Shown here: one piece after another, positions 1 to 8,622 of the stretch
How the letters are laid out: each line of letters opens with the position of its first letter
Numbering within the stretch: the stretch's first letter is position 1
DNA from: Pseudomonadota bacterium
Lineage (GTDB): Bacteria; Pseudomonadota; Alphaproteobacteria; Rhodospirillales; Rhodospirillaceae
Direction: 5' to 3'
Assembly: GCA_020160875.1 (NCBI GenBank)
Contig: JAIUPE010000022.1
Location: 1 to 37,398, forward strand
DNA length: 37,398 nt
Notes under the pieces: model-generated
Told to the model about the DNA's origin: nothing
The model's input: only the letters and a program-made list of their open reading frames with translations
Database searches by the model: none
Program-made: the position numbers and the translations under genes

Positions 1-1
1 C

Positions 2-733
2 GTCTTTTTGTTCCAGACCGCGCTTGCGCAAAACGTGCCGGCCGCGCGCGCCGAGGTCATTGCCCGCGCCCTCGATCTCACGCGCGCCGATCGCGGGATC
101 AAGGGACCCGACCTTATCACCGTGGGCCGCCTCTATGCGCCGCTCATCCTCGACATTACACCCAGCCCGGACCTCATATGGTTCTCGGGCGCCGCCGCCC
201 GCGCGCTGCTGGCCGCCGGCGAGCTCGAGAAGGGCCGCGAATGGCTCGCCCTCGCCCGCTCCATGGCGCGTACGAGTATCGAGGCCGGCCAGGTGGCCGA
301 CGGCCTGTGGCCCATCGATCGCCTGATGACGGAAGGCGCGCCGACGCGTATTCCGCCGCAGGCGCTGCAGGCCTGGCGCGAAACCGTCCCGCAAGACCGC
401 CGCGCCGAATATCAGGGAATTCTCCTCAACGTGCTGACCGCGGTCGGCGAACCCATAACGGCGGCCGATTGGCTTCCGGCCATGGACAATTCCGCGCCCG
501 CCGTGACCATGACCGTCACGCCGCCGCGAATCATCAATGGCCTGAAACTCGCGCGGCGCGATAAGCGCGTCGGCGAGACCGTCGTCTTCGCCTTGCTCGC
601 GCTCGGTGAGGAGGGTCCGTCGTCCGTCGAGCCCGCCGCGCTTCAGGACGTCATCGCGGCGCTGATGGCCGTGGGACGTGAACACGATGCGCGCGCGCTC
701 GCGGTTGAAGCGCTGCTCGTCGAAGGATTGTGA
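2..733 (+). CDS. Unrecognised protein, 3' part only (gene begins outside the window)
   Basis: The reading frame is open to the left edge and ends at TGA 731-733, so only the C-terminal ~243 residues are seen. A TTG at position 8 has no visible ribosome site and is unlikely to be the real start. The visible part is alpha-helical in character, rich in Ala, Arg and Leu, with stretches such as ARALLAAGELEKGREWLAL that resemble helical-repeat (TPR/Sel1-like) segments. No catalytic motif or membrane segment is seen. Its stop overlaps the GTG start of xerD by 4 nt (GTGA), so the two are probably translationally coupled. In alphaproteobacteria a long uncharacterised gene often precedes xerD. I infer that this is the same neighbourhood but cannot name the family or its role. 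Confidence 0.75.
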   Translation, partial: VFLFQTALAQNVPAARAEVIARALDLTRADRGIKGPDLITVGRLYAPLILDITPSPDLIWFSGAAARALLAAGELEKGREWLALARSMARTSIEAGQVADGLWPIDRLMTEGAPTRIPPQALQAWRETVPQDRRAEYQGILLNVLTAVGEPITAADWLPAMDNSAPAVTMTVTPPRIINGLKLARRDKRVGETVVFALLALGEEGPSSVEPAALQDVIAALMAVGREHDARALAVEALLVEGL

Positions 734-1629
734 GTAGACACGTTGAGAATTTCCTCGAGATGCTCGCGGTGGAGCGAGGGGCTTCACCGCGCACCATTGA
801 GGCCTACCGCCGTGATCTTGACGATGTCACCGAGGTCCTGAAACACGATCCCGCCACCGCCGCCACGGATGGCCTGCGGCTTTATCTCGCACACATGAAT
901 GCGATGGGACTCGCGCCGCGCACGGCGGCGCGGCGGTTGTCGTGCCTGCGCCAATTCTTCAAGTTTCTCTATGCCGAAGGCGTGCGTGCCGACGACCCGG
1001 CGGCCTCGCTTGAAAGCCCGCGCCTGGGCCGTCCGCTGCCGAAGTATCTGACGGCGGAGGAGGTCGAACGCCTTCTGGCTGCTGCGCGTGGGCTCGAAGG
1101 CCGCCAAGGTTTGCGCGCTGCGGCGATGCTCGAGCTGCTTTACGCGACGGGCCTGCGCGTTTCTGAGCTTGTTTCTCTTCCCCTGAACGCCATGCCGCGC
1201 AACAGACCGACCATCATCGTGCGTGGGAAGGGCAACAAGGAGCGGATGGTCCCGGTCGGGGATGCGGCGCTTGGCGCGCTCACGGCTTATCTCGAGGTGC
1301 GCGAAAGCTATATCCCCAAAGCGGCGAAAAGTTCGCGCTGGCTGTTTCCGTCCGGCAGCCGTGAAGGCTACCTCACGCGCACCGGCTTCGCGCTTCTACT
1401 GAAGGAGATCTCCGTCGCCGCCGGGATTTCGCCGTCGCGCGTTTCACCGCACGTCCTGCGGCACTCGTTCGCGACACATCTGCTCGCCAACGGGGCCGAC
1501 CTACGCGCGCTGCAACAGATGCTCGGCCACGCGGACATTTCGACCACGCAGATTTATACCCATGTCCTTGATGAGCGCTTGCGCCGCCTTGTCGCGGACA
1601 ACCATCCGCTCGCCAATATAAAACTCTGA
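730..1629 (+). CDS. xerD: Site-specific tyrosine recombinase XerD (or XerC paralogue)
   Basis: This 299-residue protein has the length and layout of Xer recombinases, which resolve chromosome dimers at dif with a partner Xer protein and FtsK. Residues 1-95 form the N-terminal SAM-like core-binding domain (the [17 protein letters not shown] segment is typical). The catalytic domain follows, with R143 in ATGLRVSEL, a Lys in GKGNKER near residues 167-170, H241 and R244 in [11 protein letters not shown]267 in [10 protein letters not shown], and the nucleophile Y276 in IYTHV. All active-site positions are intact. It starts with GTG at 730, overlapping the upstream stop by 4 nt. XerD fits the position after a large uncharacterised gene better than XerC, but the two paralogues cannot be separated with certainty by eye. 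Confidence 0.93.
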   Translation: MSRHVENFLEMLAVERGASPRTIEAYRRDLDDVTEVLKHDPATAATDGLRLYLAHMNAMGLAPRTAARRLSCLRQFFKFLYAEGVRADDPAASLESPRLGRPLPKYLTAEEVERLLAAARGLEGRQGLRAAAMLELLYATGLRVSELVSLPLNAMPRNRPTIIVRGKGNKERMVPVGDAALGALTAYLEVRESYIPKAAKSSRWLFPSGSREGYLTRTGFALLLKEISVAAGISPSRVSPHVLRHSFATHLLANGADLRALQQMLGHADISTTQIYTHVLDERLRRLVADNHPLANIKL

Positions 1630-1725
1630 GCAAAAAAGGAGTCGAATACCCATTCCGCTGCCGGCTTGATTTGGACGATAATTTTCGGCGGAATTGGTCT
1701 CTGCCCCTCTTTTTGCGTGCCCGAG

Positions 1726-2235
1726 ATGAAAAACAAGATCGTTATCGTCAACGACAAGATGCAGCGGAACTACCGCTACGAACTTACCGCGCCCATGGGC
1801 AAAGCGTTCGATCCGGAGTTCAAACCCGACCTGACGCCCAAACAGATGCTTCAGCTTGGCGTTTTCGGCGGAAAGTACATGACGGATTGCCGCAAGGAGT
1901 TCCCCGACGACTGGTTCACGCATGCCCAGCTCGCGGCTGGGAAGAAGGACTGCGAACTCAATTTCTTCCGCATCGACGCCAGCCAGCCGCTTTCCGAATG
2001 GCGGCGCAAGGGATGGATCTGCGAAGACGATCCGCGCGGCTGGTTCCAATGGTACTGCCGTTACTACATGGGCCGGCGCATGCCCGCCGAGGACGAGCGT
2101 CAGATCAAGCGCTGGAAGGCGATTCGGCGCCATATCGGGCAGATCAGAAAGAACTGCGAGTCGGGCGATCTATGGTGCCGCAAGCGCCAAAGGCAAGCGC
2201 TGCTGCATTGGGCATACGACAGCCGGAAGATCTAA
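1726..2235 (+). CDS. Conserved uncharacterised protein with Trp/Tyr-rich core
   Basis: From ATG 1726 the product is 169 residues (MKNKIVIVNDKMQ...). The frame is open further upstream to TTG 1666, but that extension is cysteine/isoleucine-rich and unlike the rest. GTG 1717 is a possible alternative start. There is no signal peptide or membrane segment. The protein is rich in aromatic and basic residues, with notable blocks FGGKYMTDC, PLSEWRRKGWI, GWFQWYCRYYMGRR and IKRWKAIRRH, and the ending WAYDSRKI. I recall this block pattern from a widespread family without an assigned function, but this is recognition from memory and no domain name is claimed. The density of Trp, Arg and Lys suggests a globular nucleic-acid- or ligand-binding fold, which is inference only. 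It lies 96 nt after xerD and converges with the next gene. Confidence 0.75.
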   Translation: MKNKIVIVNDKMQRNYRYELTAPMGKAFDPEFKPDLTPKQMLQLGVFGGKYMTDCRKEFPDDWFTHAQLAAGKKDCELNFFRIDASQPLSEWRRKGWICEDDPRGWFQWYCRYYMGRRMPAEDERQIKRWKAIRRHIGQIRKNCESGDLWCRKRQRQALLHWAYDSRKI

Positions 2236-2324
2236 TGCGCGGGCGGCGGGATGTCGCCGGGATTGCCGCGCGGAATGGGGCCAAGAGCCCCGCGCGTCAT
2301 CCGCGCCGCTTAATCTACCGCAGG

Positions 2325-3056
2325 TTAGGCTGCCGCGGCTTTGCCCCGATCTTTGTTCGGGTCTTCAAGGGGAATGAGTTTGGGCTTTGGAACGGGCTCG
2401 TCGGCGAGACGGACGTCGAACCGGCGCACGAACATGCGCCACCATACGGGGTGACCGATCTTCAGGGCGGATGTGACTTGTTCGTGTGCGTCCTTGTTCG
2501 GGATCAGCCGCACGGCGGTCTTCGCCGACCCCAACAGGATACGCATGATTTTGGCGATCAGATAATCGGGAACCTTGCCATGCAGAAGAAGTTGGCCCAT
2601 GCCGAGCCGGCCCATGACCCCCAGGACGACATTCGACACCCGCACTTCGTGACGCGCGCCGGCCGCGTCGGCCTGCACCAGGACCTCGCGCAAAAGGGCG
2701 TCTGCCTTCGCGGGCGGGAACAGATCGATGATCTTGGAGGCCTCTAATGCGACAAGACCCGCGAAGTACCACGGGTCCGGTTTGGTCAAGATGGGGCGGT
2801 AGTGGGAATAGCCCGATCGGTGGCGCATGCTTGCGCGCACGAAACCCGATACTTCCATGAGATCGCTGACGAACCAGGACGCGGCGTCTTCGGCCGTCAA
2901 GAATGTCCGCGCGGCCGGCGGCAGCGGCGGCGGGGCAGGCGCGCGCGTCCGGCGTCCGCCGCGCGTTTTTTTGGCGATGCTCCGCCCGACACCGGCGCTG
3001 CCCGCTTCGGGTTCTGCCGGTTTAGCCTCGGTCTCTTGCGGATCACCTTCAGCCAT
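2325..3056 (-). CDS. Unrecognised 243-residue protein with disordered N-terminus
   Basis: This is a minus-strand gene starting at ATG 3056. Residues 1-48 are low-complexity (acidic Glu/Pro/Ala, then basic KKTRGGRRTRAPAPPPLPP) and look disordered. The rest is a helical domain containing WFVSDLMEVSGFVRASM, WYFAGLVALEASKIIDLFP, a Leu/Val-rich helix near the middle, and a basic C-terminal end (LEDPNKDRGKAAAA). No signal peptide is seen and no segment is clearly transmembrane. I recognise no family. It is divergent from the ABC-F gene (106 nt apart) and convergent with the preceding gene (89 nt apart), so it seems to be a single-gene unit. Codon use matches its neighbours. Confidence 0.72.
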   Translation of the reverse strand: MAEGDPQETEAKPAEPEAGSAGVGRSIAKKTRGGRRTRAPAPPPLPPAARTFLTAEDAASWFVSDLMEVSGFVRASMRHRSGYSHYRPILTKPDPWYFAGLVALEASKIIDLFPPAKADALLREVLVQADAAGARHEVRVSNVVLGVMGRLGMGQLLLHGKVPDYLIAKIMRILLGSAKTAVRLIPNKDAHEQVTSALKIGHPVWWRMFVRRFDVRLADEPVPKPKLIPLEDPNKDRGKAAAA

Positions 3057-3162
3057 GGTGGCGACTTTACGCGATATCGTGATTTCGGCAACCGCTTCGC
3101 AGTGGAATGCTCGGGCAACCTATGGTTAAACGCGTGCGCCCGTAGCGTTGAAAGACTGATCC

Positions 3163-4977
3163 GTGCCGCCGCTTCTGACACTCTCCGACATCCATCTGAC
3201 CTTCGGCGGAACGCCGCTTCTTGAAGGCGCCGAAATCGCCATCGGCCCAAGAGAACGGTTATCGCTGATCGGCCGCAACGGGTCGGGCAAATCCACGCTG
3301 CTGAAGATCGCCGCAGGTCTGGTCGAGGCCGATCGCGGTGAACGGGTGGTCCAGCAAGGTGTGTCGGTCGCTTACTTGCCGCAGGAGCCGGATCTCTCCG
3401 CCTACCCTAACGTACTCGCTTATGTGGAAAGCGCGTTCGCCGAGCATGACGATCCGCACCGCGCGCGTACCCTTCTCAATCACCTCGGTCTCAGCGGGGA
3501 GGAGAATCCCAAGTCGCTGTCCGGCGGCGAAGCGCGCCGCGCCGCGCTGGCCCGCGTGCTCGCGCCCGCGCCCGACGTGCTTCTGCTCGACGAACCGACC
3601 AACCATCTCGACCTTCCCGCCATCGAATGGCTGGAAGATGAATTGAAGCGTTCGCGCTCGGCTCTCGTGCTCATTAGCCACGACCGGCGCTTTCTCACCA
3701 ATCTCGGCACGGCGACAGTGTGGCTCGACCGCGGTCGGACGCGGCGCCTCGATCAGGGCTTCGCCGCATTCGAGGATTGGCGCGACGACGTCCTCGCACA
3801 GGAAGAACTCGAGCGTCATAAACTCGACCGCAAGATCGCCGCCGAGGAACATTGGATTCGCCACGGCGTCTCGGGCCGCCGTAAAAGGAACGTACGCCGT
3901 GTGGCCGCGTTGGCCGATCTGCGGCAAGAGCGGCGCGAGACGCGCCGTGTGGCGGGCGCCGTCGAGATGACGGCCACCGATGCCGCGATCTCGTCGAAGC
4001 TTCTCATGGAAGCCAAGGGCATCTCGAAATCCTTCGGCGCGCGCGCCGTCGTGCGCGATGTCACCATGACGGTTCTCCGTGGCGACAGAATCGGAATCGT
4101 CGGTCCCAACGGCGCCGGCAAGACGACGCTGCTCAAACTCCTCACCGGCGAACTCGCGCCCGACAGCGGCACGCTCAAGCTCGGCACAAGTCTCGAGATC
4201 GTCACGCTCGATCAGCGCCGCGAAGCGCTCGATGTCAGCGGCACGCTCATGCAGAACCTCACGCGCGGTCACGGCGATCATGTGATGGTCGCCGGAACGC
4301 CGCGTCATGTGGTCGGCTACATGAAGGATTTCCTGTTCACGCCCGAGCAGGCCAATACGCCGGTCAGCGTGCTTTCGGGCGGCGAGCGCGGCCGCCTGAT
4401 GCTGGCGCGCGCGCTTTCGCTGCCGTCCAACGTGCTCGTGCTCGACGAACCCACCAACGATCTCGATCTCGAGACGTTGGACCTCTTGCAGGAAATGCTC
4501 GCCGACTACGCCGGCACCGTGCTGCTCGTCAGTCACGACCGCGACTTCCTGGATCGCGTCGCCACCAGCGTCGTCGCCTTTGAAGGTGACGGGCGCTGGC
4601 AGCTTTATCCGGGCGGTTATGCGGACATGGTCACCCAGCGCGGCTACGGCGTACAGGCGCTGTCGCAACCGGCCCGCCCCGCGGCGAAAGCGGAGAAGCC
4701 GGCGTCCGACGAACCCGCGGCCGAGCGCCAGCAGAAGCGCAAGCTCACCTTCAAACAGAAGCACGCGCTTGAGACGTTGCCCGCGCGCATGGAGCAGCTT
4801 CGCAAGGACATCGCGGCTGCGAATAAAAAGCTCGCCGATCCGGCTCTTTACAGCCGCGATCCCAAGGGATTCGCGGCGGCGTCCGAAACGCTGCATAAAG
4901 CGGAAGCCGATCTTTCGGCCGCCGAGGACGAGTGGTTGGAACTTGAGATCCTGAAAGAAGAAATCGCGAGCGAATAG
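3163..4977 (+). CDS. uup: ABC-F family ATPase, Uup-like
   Basis: The 604-residue protein has two ABC ATPase domains and no membrane segments, the ABC-F layout. ABC-F proteins bind ribosomes or, for Uup, act in ribosome/recombination-related processes. Domain 1 has Walker A GRNGSGKST (about residues 37-45), signature LSGGE (about 119) and Walker B LLLDEPTNHLDL. Domain 2 has Walker A GPNGAGKTT (about 314), LSGGE (about 404) and Walker B LVLDEPTNDLDL. The inter-domain linker is charged. The last ~100 residues are Lys/Glu-rich and predicted coiled coil, as in Uup. The start is GTG 3163 (PPLLTLSDIHLTFGG). Its stop TAG directly abuts the stop of the convergent transporter gene (TAGCTA), leaving no room for a terminator between them. 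Confidence 0.93.
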   Translation: MPPLLTLSDIHLTFGGTPLLEGAEIAIGPRERLSLIGRNGSGKSTLLKIAAGLVEADRGERVVQQGVSVAYLPQEPDLSAYPNVLAYVESAFAEHDDPHRARTLLNHLGLSGEENPKSLSGGEARRAALARVLAPAPDVLLLDEPTNHLDLPAIEWLEDELKRSRSALVLISHDRRFLTNLGTATVWLDRGRTRRLDQGFAAFEDWRDDVLAQEELERHKLDRKIAAEEHWIRHGVSGRRKRNVRRVAALADLRQERRETRRVAGAVEMTATDAAISSKLLMEAKGISKSFGARAVVRDVTMTVLRGDRIGIVGPNGAGKTTLLKLLTGELAPDSGTLKLGTSLEIVTLDQRREALDVSGTLMQNLTRGHGDHVMVAGTPRHVVGYMKDFLFTPEQANTPVSVLSGGERGRLMLARALSLPSNVLVLDEPTNDLDLETLDLLQEMLADYAGTVLLVSHDRDFLDRVATSVVAFEGDGRWQLYPGGYADMVTQRGYGVQALSQPARPAAKAEKPASDEPAAERQQKRKLTFKQKHALETLPARMEQLRKDIAAANKKLADPALYSRDPKGFAAASETLHKAEADLSAAEDEWLELEILKEEIASE

Positions 4978-5919
4978 CTACGCGGTTTCCGGATGTACCG
5001 GCGCCGGCCGGTGCGCACTTACGCATAGGATCACGCTTGTAACCAACATGACGATGGCGGCGCTTTCCAGTGTTGTCGGCAGGCGTTGCTCCCACAAAAA
5101 ACCGTAGAGCAGCGCGAACAGCGTTTCGAACAGGATCATTTGGCCCACGAGGGTCGACGGCAGATAGCGGCTGGCCATGTTCCAGAATATGTTGCCGACG
5201 ATCGACGCCGCCAATGCGATTCCCGCGGCCGTCGCGATGAACCTCATCCAATCGCCGCTTCCGTGCGTGGCATCCGAAAGTAGGAAGGCCGGGGCGACGC
5301 ACAGGAGCGCCAGCGAACCCGTGACGACGCCGCCAAGGAGATTCCAGTCATGGCCGGAGATGTGTTGCACCCGCGCCAGCCAGCGCGTGTTGGCGACCGC
5401 GAACGCGGTCCAGCAGCATAGGGCCCCGACGGCCGCCGCCACGCCGAGGAGTCGCGTGGCCTCATCGCTGGTGGCCGACGGCGGCGCTTCGATGGAGACG
5501 CAGATACTGCCGATGGTGCCCAACACCAGCGAAGGCACGAGTTTACGCAGCGGAATCGCGCCTTTGTCGAAGCTCGTGATGACGGTGACGGTCACAGGTA
5601 GGAATCCGATGACGACCGAGGTCATCGCCACGCCGCCAAGTTGAACGCCGGTTCCCAGGAGGAAGAAATAGACGATATTGCCCACGAAACTCATCCAGGC
5701 GAGCGCGCGCCATTCCTGAAACCCGAGGGTGCGCACGATCGCGCGCCAGCGCGGCGCGATAAGAAGCGCCGAGACGAGGCCGTAGGTGATGTAGCGGGCG
5801 ACGGCCAATTGGAAGGGCGTGAAGTCGCGCGTGAAGCTGGGGGCGATGAACACGATGCCCCACACCGCGCCCGCGGCCGCGCCGCAGGCGATACCCAGCC
5901 AAAGATTGCGTGTGATCAT
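4978..5919 (-). CDS. DMT-superfamily transporter (EamA-type), 10 membrane segments
   Basis: The protein has 313 residues and about ten hydrophobic helices, the usual EamA/DMT exporter length. It begins WLGIACGAAAGAVWGIVFIAPSF, a typical first helix. The C-terminal half repeats the five-helix unit (FIATAAGIALAASIVGNIFW, LVGQMILFETLFALLYGFLWE). Such carriers usually export metabolites or amino acids across the inner membrane, and the substrate cannot be read from the sequence. The start ATG at 5919 overlaps the stop of the upstream small gene by 4 nt (ATGA), so the two form one transcription unit. The gene is tail-to-tail with the ABC-F gene with zero spacing. Confidence 0.9.
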   Translation of the reverse strand: MITRNLWLGIACGAAAGAVWGIVFIAPSFTRDFTPFQLAVARYITYGLVSALLIAPRWRAIVRTLGFQEWRALAWMSFVGNIVYFFLLGTGVQLGGVAMTSVVIGFLPVTVTVITSFDKGAIPLRKLVPSLVLGTIGSICVSIEAPPSATSDEATRLLGVAAAVGALCCWTAFAVANTRWLARVQHISGHDWNLLGGVVTGSLALLCVAPAFLLSDATHGSGDWMRFIATAAGIALAASIVGNIFWNMASRYLPSTLVGQMILFETLFALLYGFLWEQRLPTTLESAAIVMLVTSVILCVSAHRPAPVHPETA

Positions 5920-6209
5920 CCTCGGCCCCAGGTTTCCGCGTCTCCGGCCACGAGCGTTGCATCGGGCGGAGGCGCCCCCGTGGCCGTCGTCGTCATGACT
6001 TTCAAAAGGGTCTCGAACAGCACGGCGGCGCCCGGTGAAAGATAGAGCCGCACGCCATCCGCGGCGGCGACCTCGAACAGCGCGGCATTGCGTGGCCGGC
6101 CTGCGCGATCGAAGGCGTCCACGAACGACAGCTTAAGCGTCGCGGCTATATCCGGGCTCACGTCGAGGCGTTTCCACGTCATGGTGCCGAGCTTTATGTC
6201 AGCGGTCAT
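5916..6209 (-). CDS. Small uncharacterised protein encoded ahead of the EamA transporter
   Basis: This 97-residue protein has no signal peptide or membrane helix. The sequence alternates strands and turns: IKLGTMTWKRLDVSPDIAATLKLSFVDAFDR, then a block with RNAALFEVAAADGVRLYLSPGAAVLF. It reads as a compact alpha/beta or beta-rich domain. I do not recognise a family. Support for it being a real gene is the 4-nt ATGA overlap with the downstream transporter and the absence of another gene in that interval. The upstream gap to the next plus-strand gene is 86 nt and must hold divergent promoters. The strand opposite this gene carries no convincing alternative. Confidence 0.65.
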   Translation of the reverse strand: MTADIKLGTMTWKRLDVSPDIAATLKLSFVDAFDRAGRPRNAALFEVAAADGVRLYLSPGAAVLFETLLKVMTTTATGAPPPDATLVAGDAETWGRG

Positions 6210-6295
6210 AGGCTGGTGACAGTAAAAAGCACAGGATATTTTATCCCGTATCTTCTCCCGCTATAGTGGAGGCGGGAGAAGGGAGAGGGATAAGA

Positions 6296-6640
6296 ATGAC
6301 GATCGGGTCTGGGCTCCGCGGCTCTTTTCCGCTCACGGTCGAATCCATCGATAAGGAACTAAAATTCATCGCGCCGGGTGCCTTTGGGCTTGGCGTGCTC
6401 GGCCACGACGGGCGCTTCATGATGCTTTATGTGGGCCGCTCCGATTCCGACGTGCGTAAAGCACTCAAAACCTTCGTCGGCAAGGCGAACCGTTTCAAAT
6501 TTGAGTATTACGACGATCCCGAGCAGGCCTTCCTCAAGGAGTGCGAACTCTTTCATTTCATGAAGCCCAAGGCCAATAAGAGCCATCCGCATCGTACCGA
6601 AGGCATGCCCTGGCGCTGCCCGCACTGCGGCGACTACTAA
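6296..6640 (+). CDS. Small GIY-YIG-like protein with C-terminal CxxC
   Basis: From ATG 6296 the product is 114 residues. The start is chosen because a purine-rich ribosome site (GGGAGAGGGA, 6281-6290) sits 5 nt upstream; an in-frame GTG at 6266 precedes that site. The layout resembles a divergent GIY-YIG nuclease domain: a strand GLGVLGHDGRF, a second strand with Y45-V46-G47-R48, an Arg at 54, E82 in the helix LKECELFHF and N94 further on. The C-terminus has HPHR followed by WRCPHC (C108 and C111), a possible half zinc site. The GIY tyrosine seems replaced, so activity is uncertain. It stands alone between divergent and co-directional neighbours. The GIY-YIG assignment rests on motif pattern only. 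Confidence 0.7.
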   Translation: MTIGSGLRGSFPLTVESIDKELKFIAPGAFGLGVLGHDGRFMMLYVGRSDSDVRKALKTFVGKANRFKFEYYDDPEQAFLKECELFHFMKPKANKSHPHRTEGMPWRCPHCGDY

Positions 6641-6701
6641 GCCCGGGAAGGGTTTTTTCCCCATTCCGGCGCGCGCCGCCGGATGTTAAACCAGTCCGCA
6701 T

Positions 6702-7568
6702 ATGTCGACCGGACCTCACGCCTCCTTGCCGATGAAACAGCCGTCCGTGGCCCTGATCCGCGCCGTAACGCGCATGCTGGGGCCACTTGTGCGTCTTCTG
6801 ATCGCGCGGGGTATTACTTTTTCGTACCTCTCCGGCCTCTTGAAGACGGTCTATGTCGCCGAGGCGCAGAAGTCGCTTGCCGCCGCGGGCGAAGTGCCGA
6901 CCGTCAGCCGCCTGTCCATCGTCACGGGCCTGCAGCGCAAAGACATCAACCGTATCCAGAGCGAGCCGCCGCCCGAACATAGCCCGCCCGCCGCCGTATC
7001 TCTCGGGGCGCGCCTCATCGGCATCTGGACAGGCGACCGTAAATTCCGCACCGCGAAGGGTGCGCCGGCGCCTCTGCCGCGGTCCGCCAAGGGAGGGGCC
7101 GTTTCGTTTGACGCGCTGGTACGCGGCATCTCCACGGATGTTTCGCCGCGGGTGATCCTCGACGAGTGGCTGCGTTTGGGGTTGGTCGCCATCGATGCGA
7201 ATGAACACATTCGCCTCAACGCCGGCGCCTTCGTCCCGCAACGCGGTTTCGACGAGAAGGTGTACTTCCTGGGACGTAATGTCGGCGATCACATCGCCAC
7301 CGTGGTTCACAACGCGCTTGGGGAGGGCGAACCGCACCTCGAACGCGCCGTCTATTACGACAAGCTCACCGCCGAGAGTGTTCAAAAGCTTCAGAGCCGG
7401 GCCGCTGAACTCGGTATGAAGACGCTGCTTGCGCTGAACAAGGAAGCGTTGAAGTTCGCCGATGCCGACGAAGGCAAGAAGGACGCCACCTACCGCATGG
7501 CACTCGGTGTCTATTACTACCAGGGGCCCGACGACCCACAGCCCGACGATTCCGACGGGGCAAAATGA
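6702..7568 (+). CDS. DUF6502 family protein
   Basis: The 288-residue soluble protein begins at ATG 6702 (ATG 6732 is an alternative; neither has a strong ribosome site). The N-terminal ~100 residues look like a winged-helix-type segment: LVRLLIARGITFSYLSGLLKTVYVAEA, then TVSRLSIVTGLQRKDINRI, a pattern I associate with DUF6502. The middle region contains SFDALVRGISTDVSPRVILDEWLRLGLV. The C-terminal third has a Lys/Glu-rich helix and an acidic tail ending DDPQPDDSDGAK. The helix-turn-helix character suggests DNA binding, but this is inference. Its stop overlaps the start of the DUF5666 lipoprotein gene by 4 nt (ATGA), which matches my recollection that the two families occur as neighbours. Confidence 0.8.
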   Translation: MSTGPHASLPMKQPSVALIRAVTRMLGPLVRLLIARGITFSYLSGLLKTVYVAEAQKSLAAAGEVPTVSRLSIVTGLQRKDINRIQSEPPPEHSPPAAVSLGARLIGIWTGDRKFRTAKGAPAPLPRSAKGGAVSFDALVRGISTDVSPRVILDEWLRLGLVAIDANEHIRLNAGAFVPQRGFDEKVYFLGRNVGDHIATVVHNALGEGEPHLERAVYYDKLTAESVQKLQSRAAELGMKTLLALNKEALKFADADEGKKDATYRMALGVYYYQGPDDPQPDDSDGAK

Positions 7569-8620
7569 CCCGGGCTCTGCGTCTTCTGCTTGGCGCGAGC
7601 GCGCTTGCCCTGCTGTCGTCTTGCGCGTCGGGGCCGCTTCCCTATGCTTCGTGTCGTTTTACGCCCCCGGGTCCTCGTAGCACCGAGGCGCTGCAACTCG
7701 TCTCCTCCGATCGTGGTCTCGGCGGCAGCGGGATCGGTACCGAGGATCGCGGGCTGGGTGGATCGGGCATCCGCGCGGGCATCATCGGCGTCGTCACGGG
7801 CTTTGGATCGCTCTGCGTCAACGGCTACGAGGTGGAACTCGACGAATCCTCCGTCGTAACCCTCGAAGGCCATCCCGCGACCGAGGCCGATATTCATCTG
7901 GGTCAGTTGGTCGTTATCGAAGCCGATCAGGAGGATGGCAAGCTGCGCGCCGCCAGTGTCGATGTGCGCTTGGCGGCCATGGGCCCTGTCTCCACCGTCA
8001 GTGCCGACGGGAAGACACTGACGGTGCTTGGCCAAACCGTCCGCCTCGTGGAGATGGCGGAAGCCGCCGAAAAGGTCGTGCCAGGAGATTGGGTCGCGGT
8101 CTCTGGGTTGCGCGATGCCAACGCCGTAATCGAAGGGACCTCGGTCGTGCGTCTTCCGCGGGCCGGGACGTATGCGATGGTCGCGGGCGTGGTGCGCGAG
8201 GGGCGTGTGGCGGGGCTCGATATCGGCACGCAAAGCGCCTCGCCGGGTGACGCCGTGGTGGTGGATATGCGCCCGGCCGACGGCCGTTTCACGGTCGCGA
8301 GCGTACGTCCGCAGACCGAAGCGCGCTTTACCGCCGGTGTGCGCGACGTGTCGGTGCAAACCTTCGTGCCGGAGGTCAGGCCGGTCGGCGGGCTTCCTGT
8401 ACAGCTCGAAGGCCGGTTGGTTGCCGGCAACACCTTTATTCCGAATCGCGTGACGATCCCCGCGCTGCCGCGTGATGGCCAGTTCGCGGTGCGCAATATC
8501 CTCATGGATCGTGACACGATCTTCCGGGGCGTGGTGCCGTCCGGCCCGGTGATTCCGGCGCTCGTGCCACCGACGCCGCCCACGGAAACGCGCCCGCCGG
8601 TGCCGCCCCCCGCGCCATAA
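7565..8620 (+). CDS. DUF5666 domain lipoprotein with duplicated DRGLGGSGI motif
   Basis: The 351-residue product has a lipoprotein signal: a charged start MTRALR, a hydrophobic stretch, and lipobox L17-S-S-C20. After the lipid anchor comes a Gly-rich linker with DRGLGGSGI twice (residues 49-57 and 61-69). A series of small beta-rich modules follows, with IIGVVTGFGSLCVNGYEVEL, LGQLVVIEADQEDG and MGPVSTVSADGKTLTVLGQTVRL, characteristic of DUF5666 (an OB-like repeated domain). The last ~25 residues are Pro/Thr-rich (VPPTPPTETRPPVPPPAP). It is predicted to sit at the envelope facing the periplasm. It is translationally coupled to the DUF6502 gene and ends 3 nt before a large inverted repeat that separates it from the convergent autotransporter. 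Function is unknown. Confidence 0.82.
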   Translation: MTRALRLLLGASALALLSSCASGPLPYASCRFTPPGPRSTEALQLVSSDRGLGGSGIGTEDRGLGGSGIRAGIIGVVTGFGSLCVNGYEVELDESSVVTLEGHPATEADIHLGQLVVIEADQEDGKLRAASVDVRLAAMGPVSTVSADGKTLTVLGQTVRLVEMAEAAEKVVPGDWVAVSGLRDANAVIEGTSVVRLPRAGTYAMVAGVVREGRVAGLDIGTQSASPGDAVVVDMRPADGRFTVASVRPQTEARFTAGVRDVSVQTFVPEVRPVGGLPVQLEGRLVAGNTFIPNRVTIPALPRDGQFAVRNILMDRDTIFRGVVPSGPVIPALVPPTPPTETRPPVPPPAP

Positions 8621-8622
8621 GA

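Noticed and set aside
3259..4896. A 545-residue minus-strand open frame opposite the ABC-F gene
   Set aside because: The plus strand holds two complete ABC ATPase domains; the antisense frame shows no domain and a shadow-like composition.
6641..6701. Possible terminator after the GIY-YIG-like gene (GGGAAGGGTTTTTTCCCC)
   Set aside because: A T-run is present, but only a 3-4 bp stem can be formed upstream of it, so it is not supported as an intrinsic terminator.
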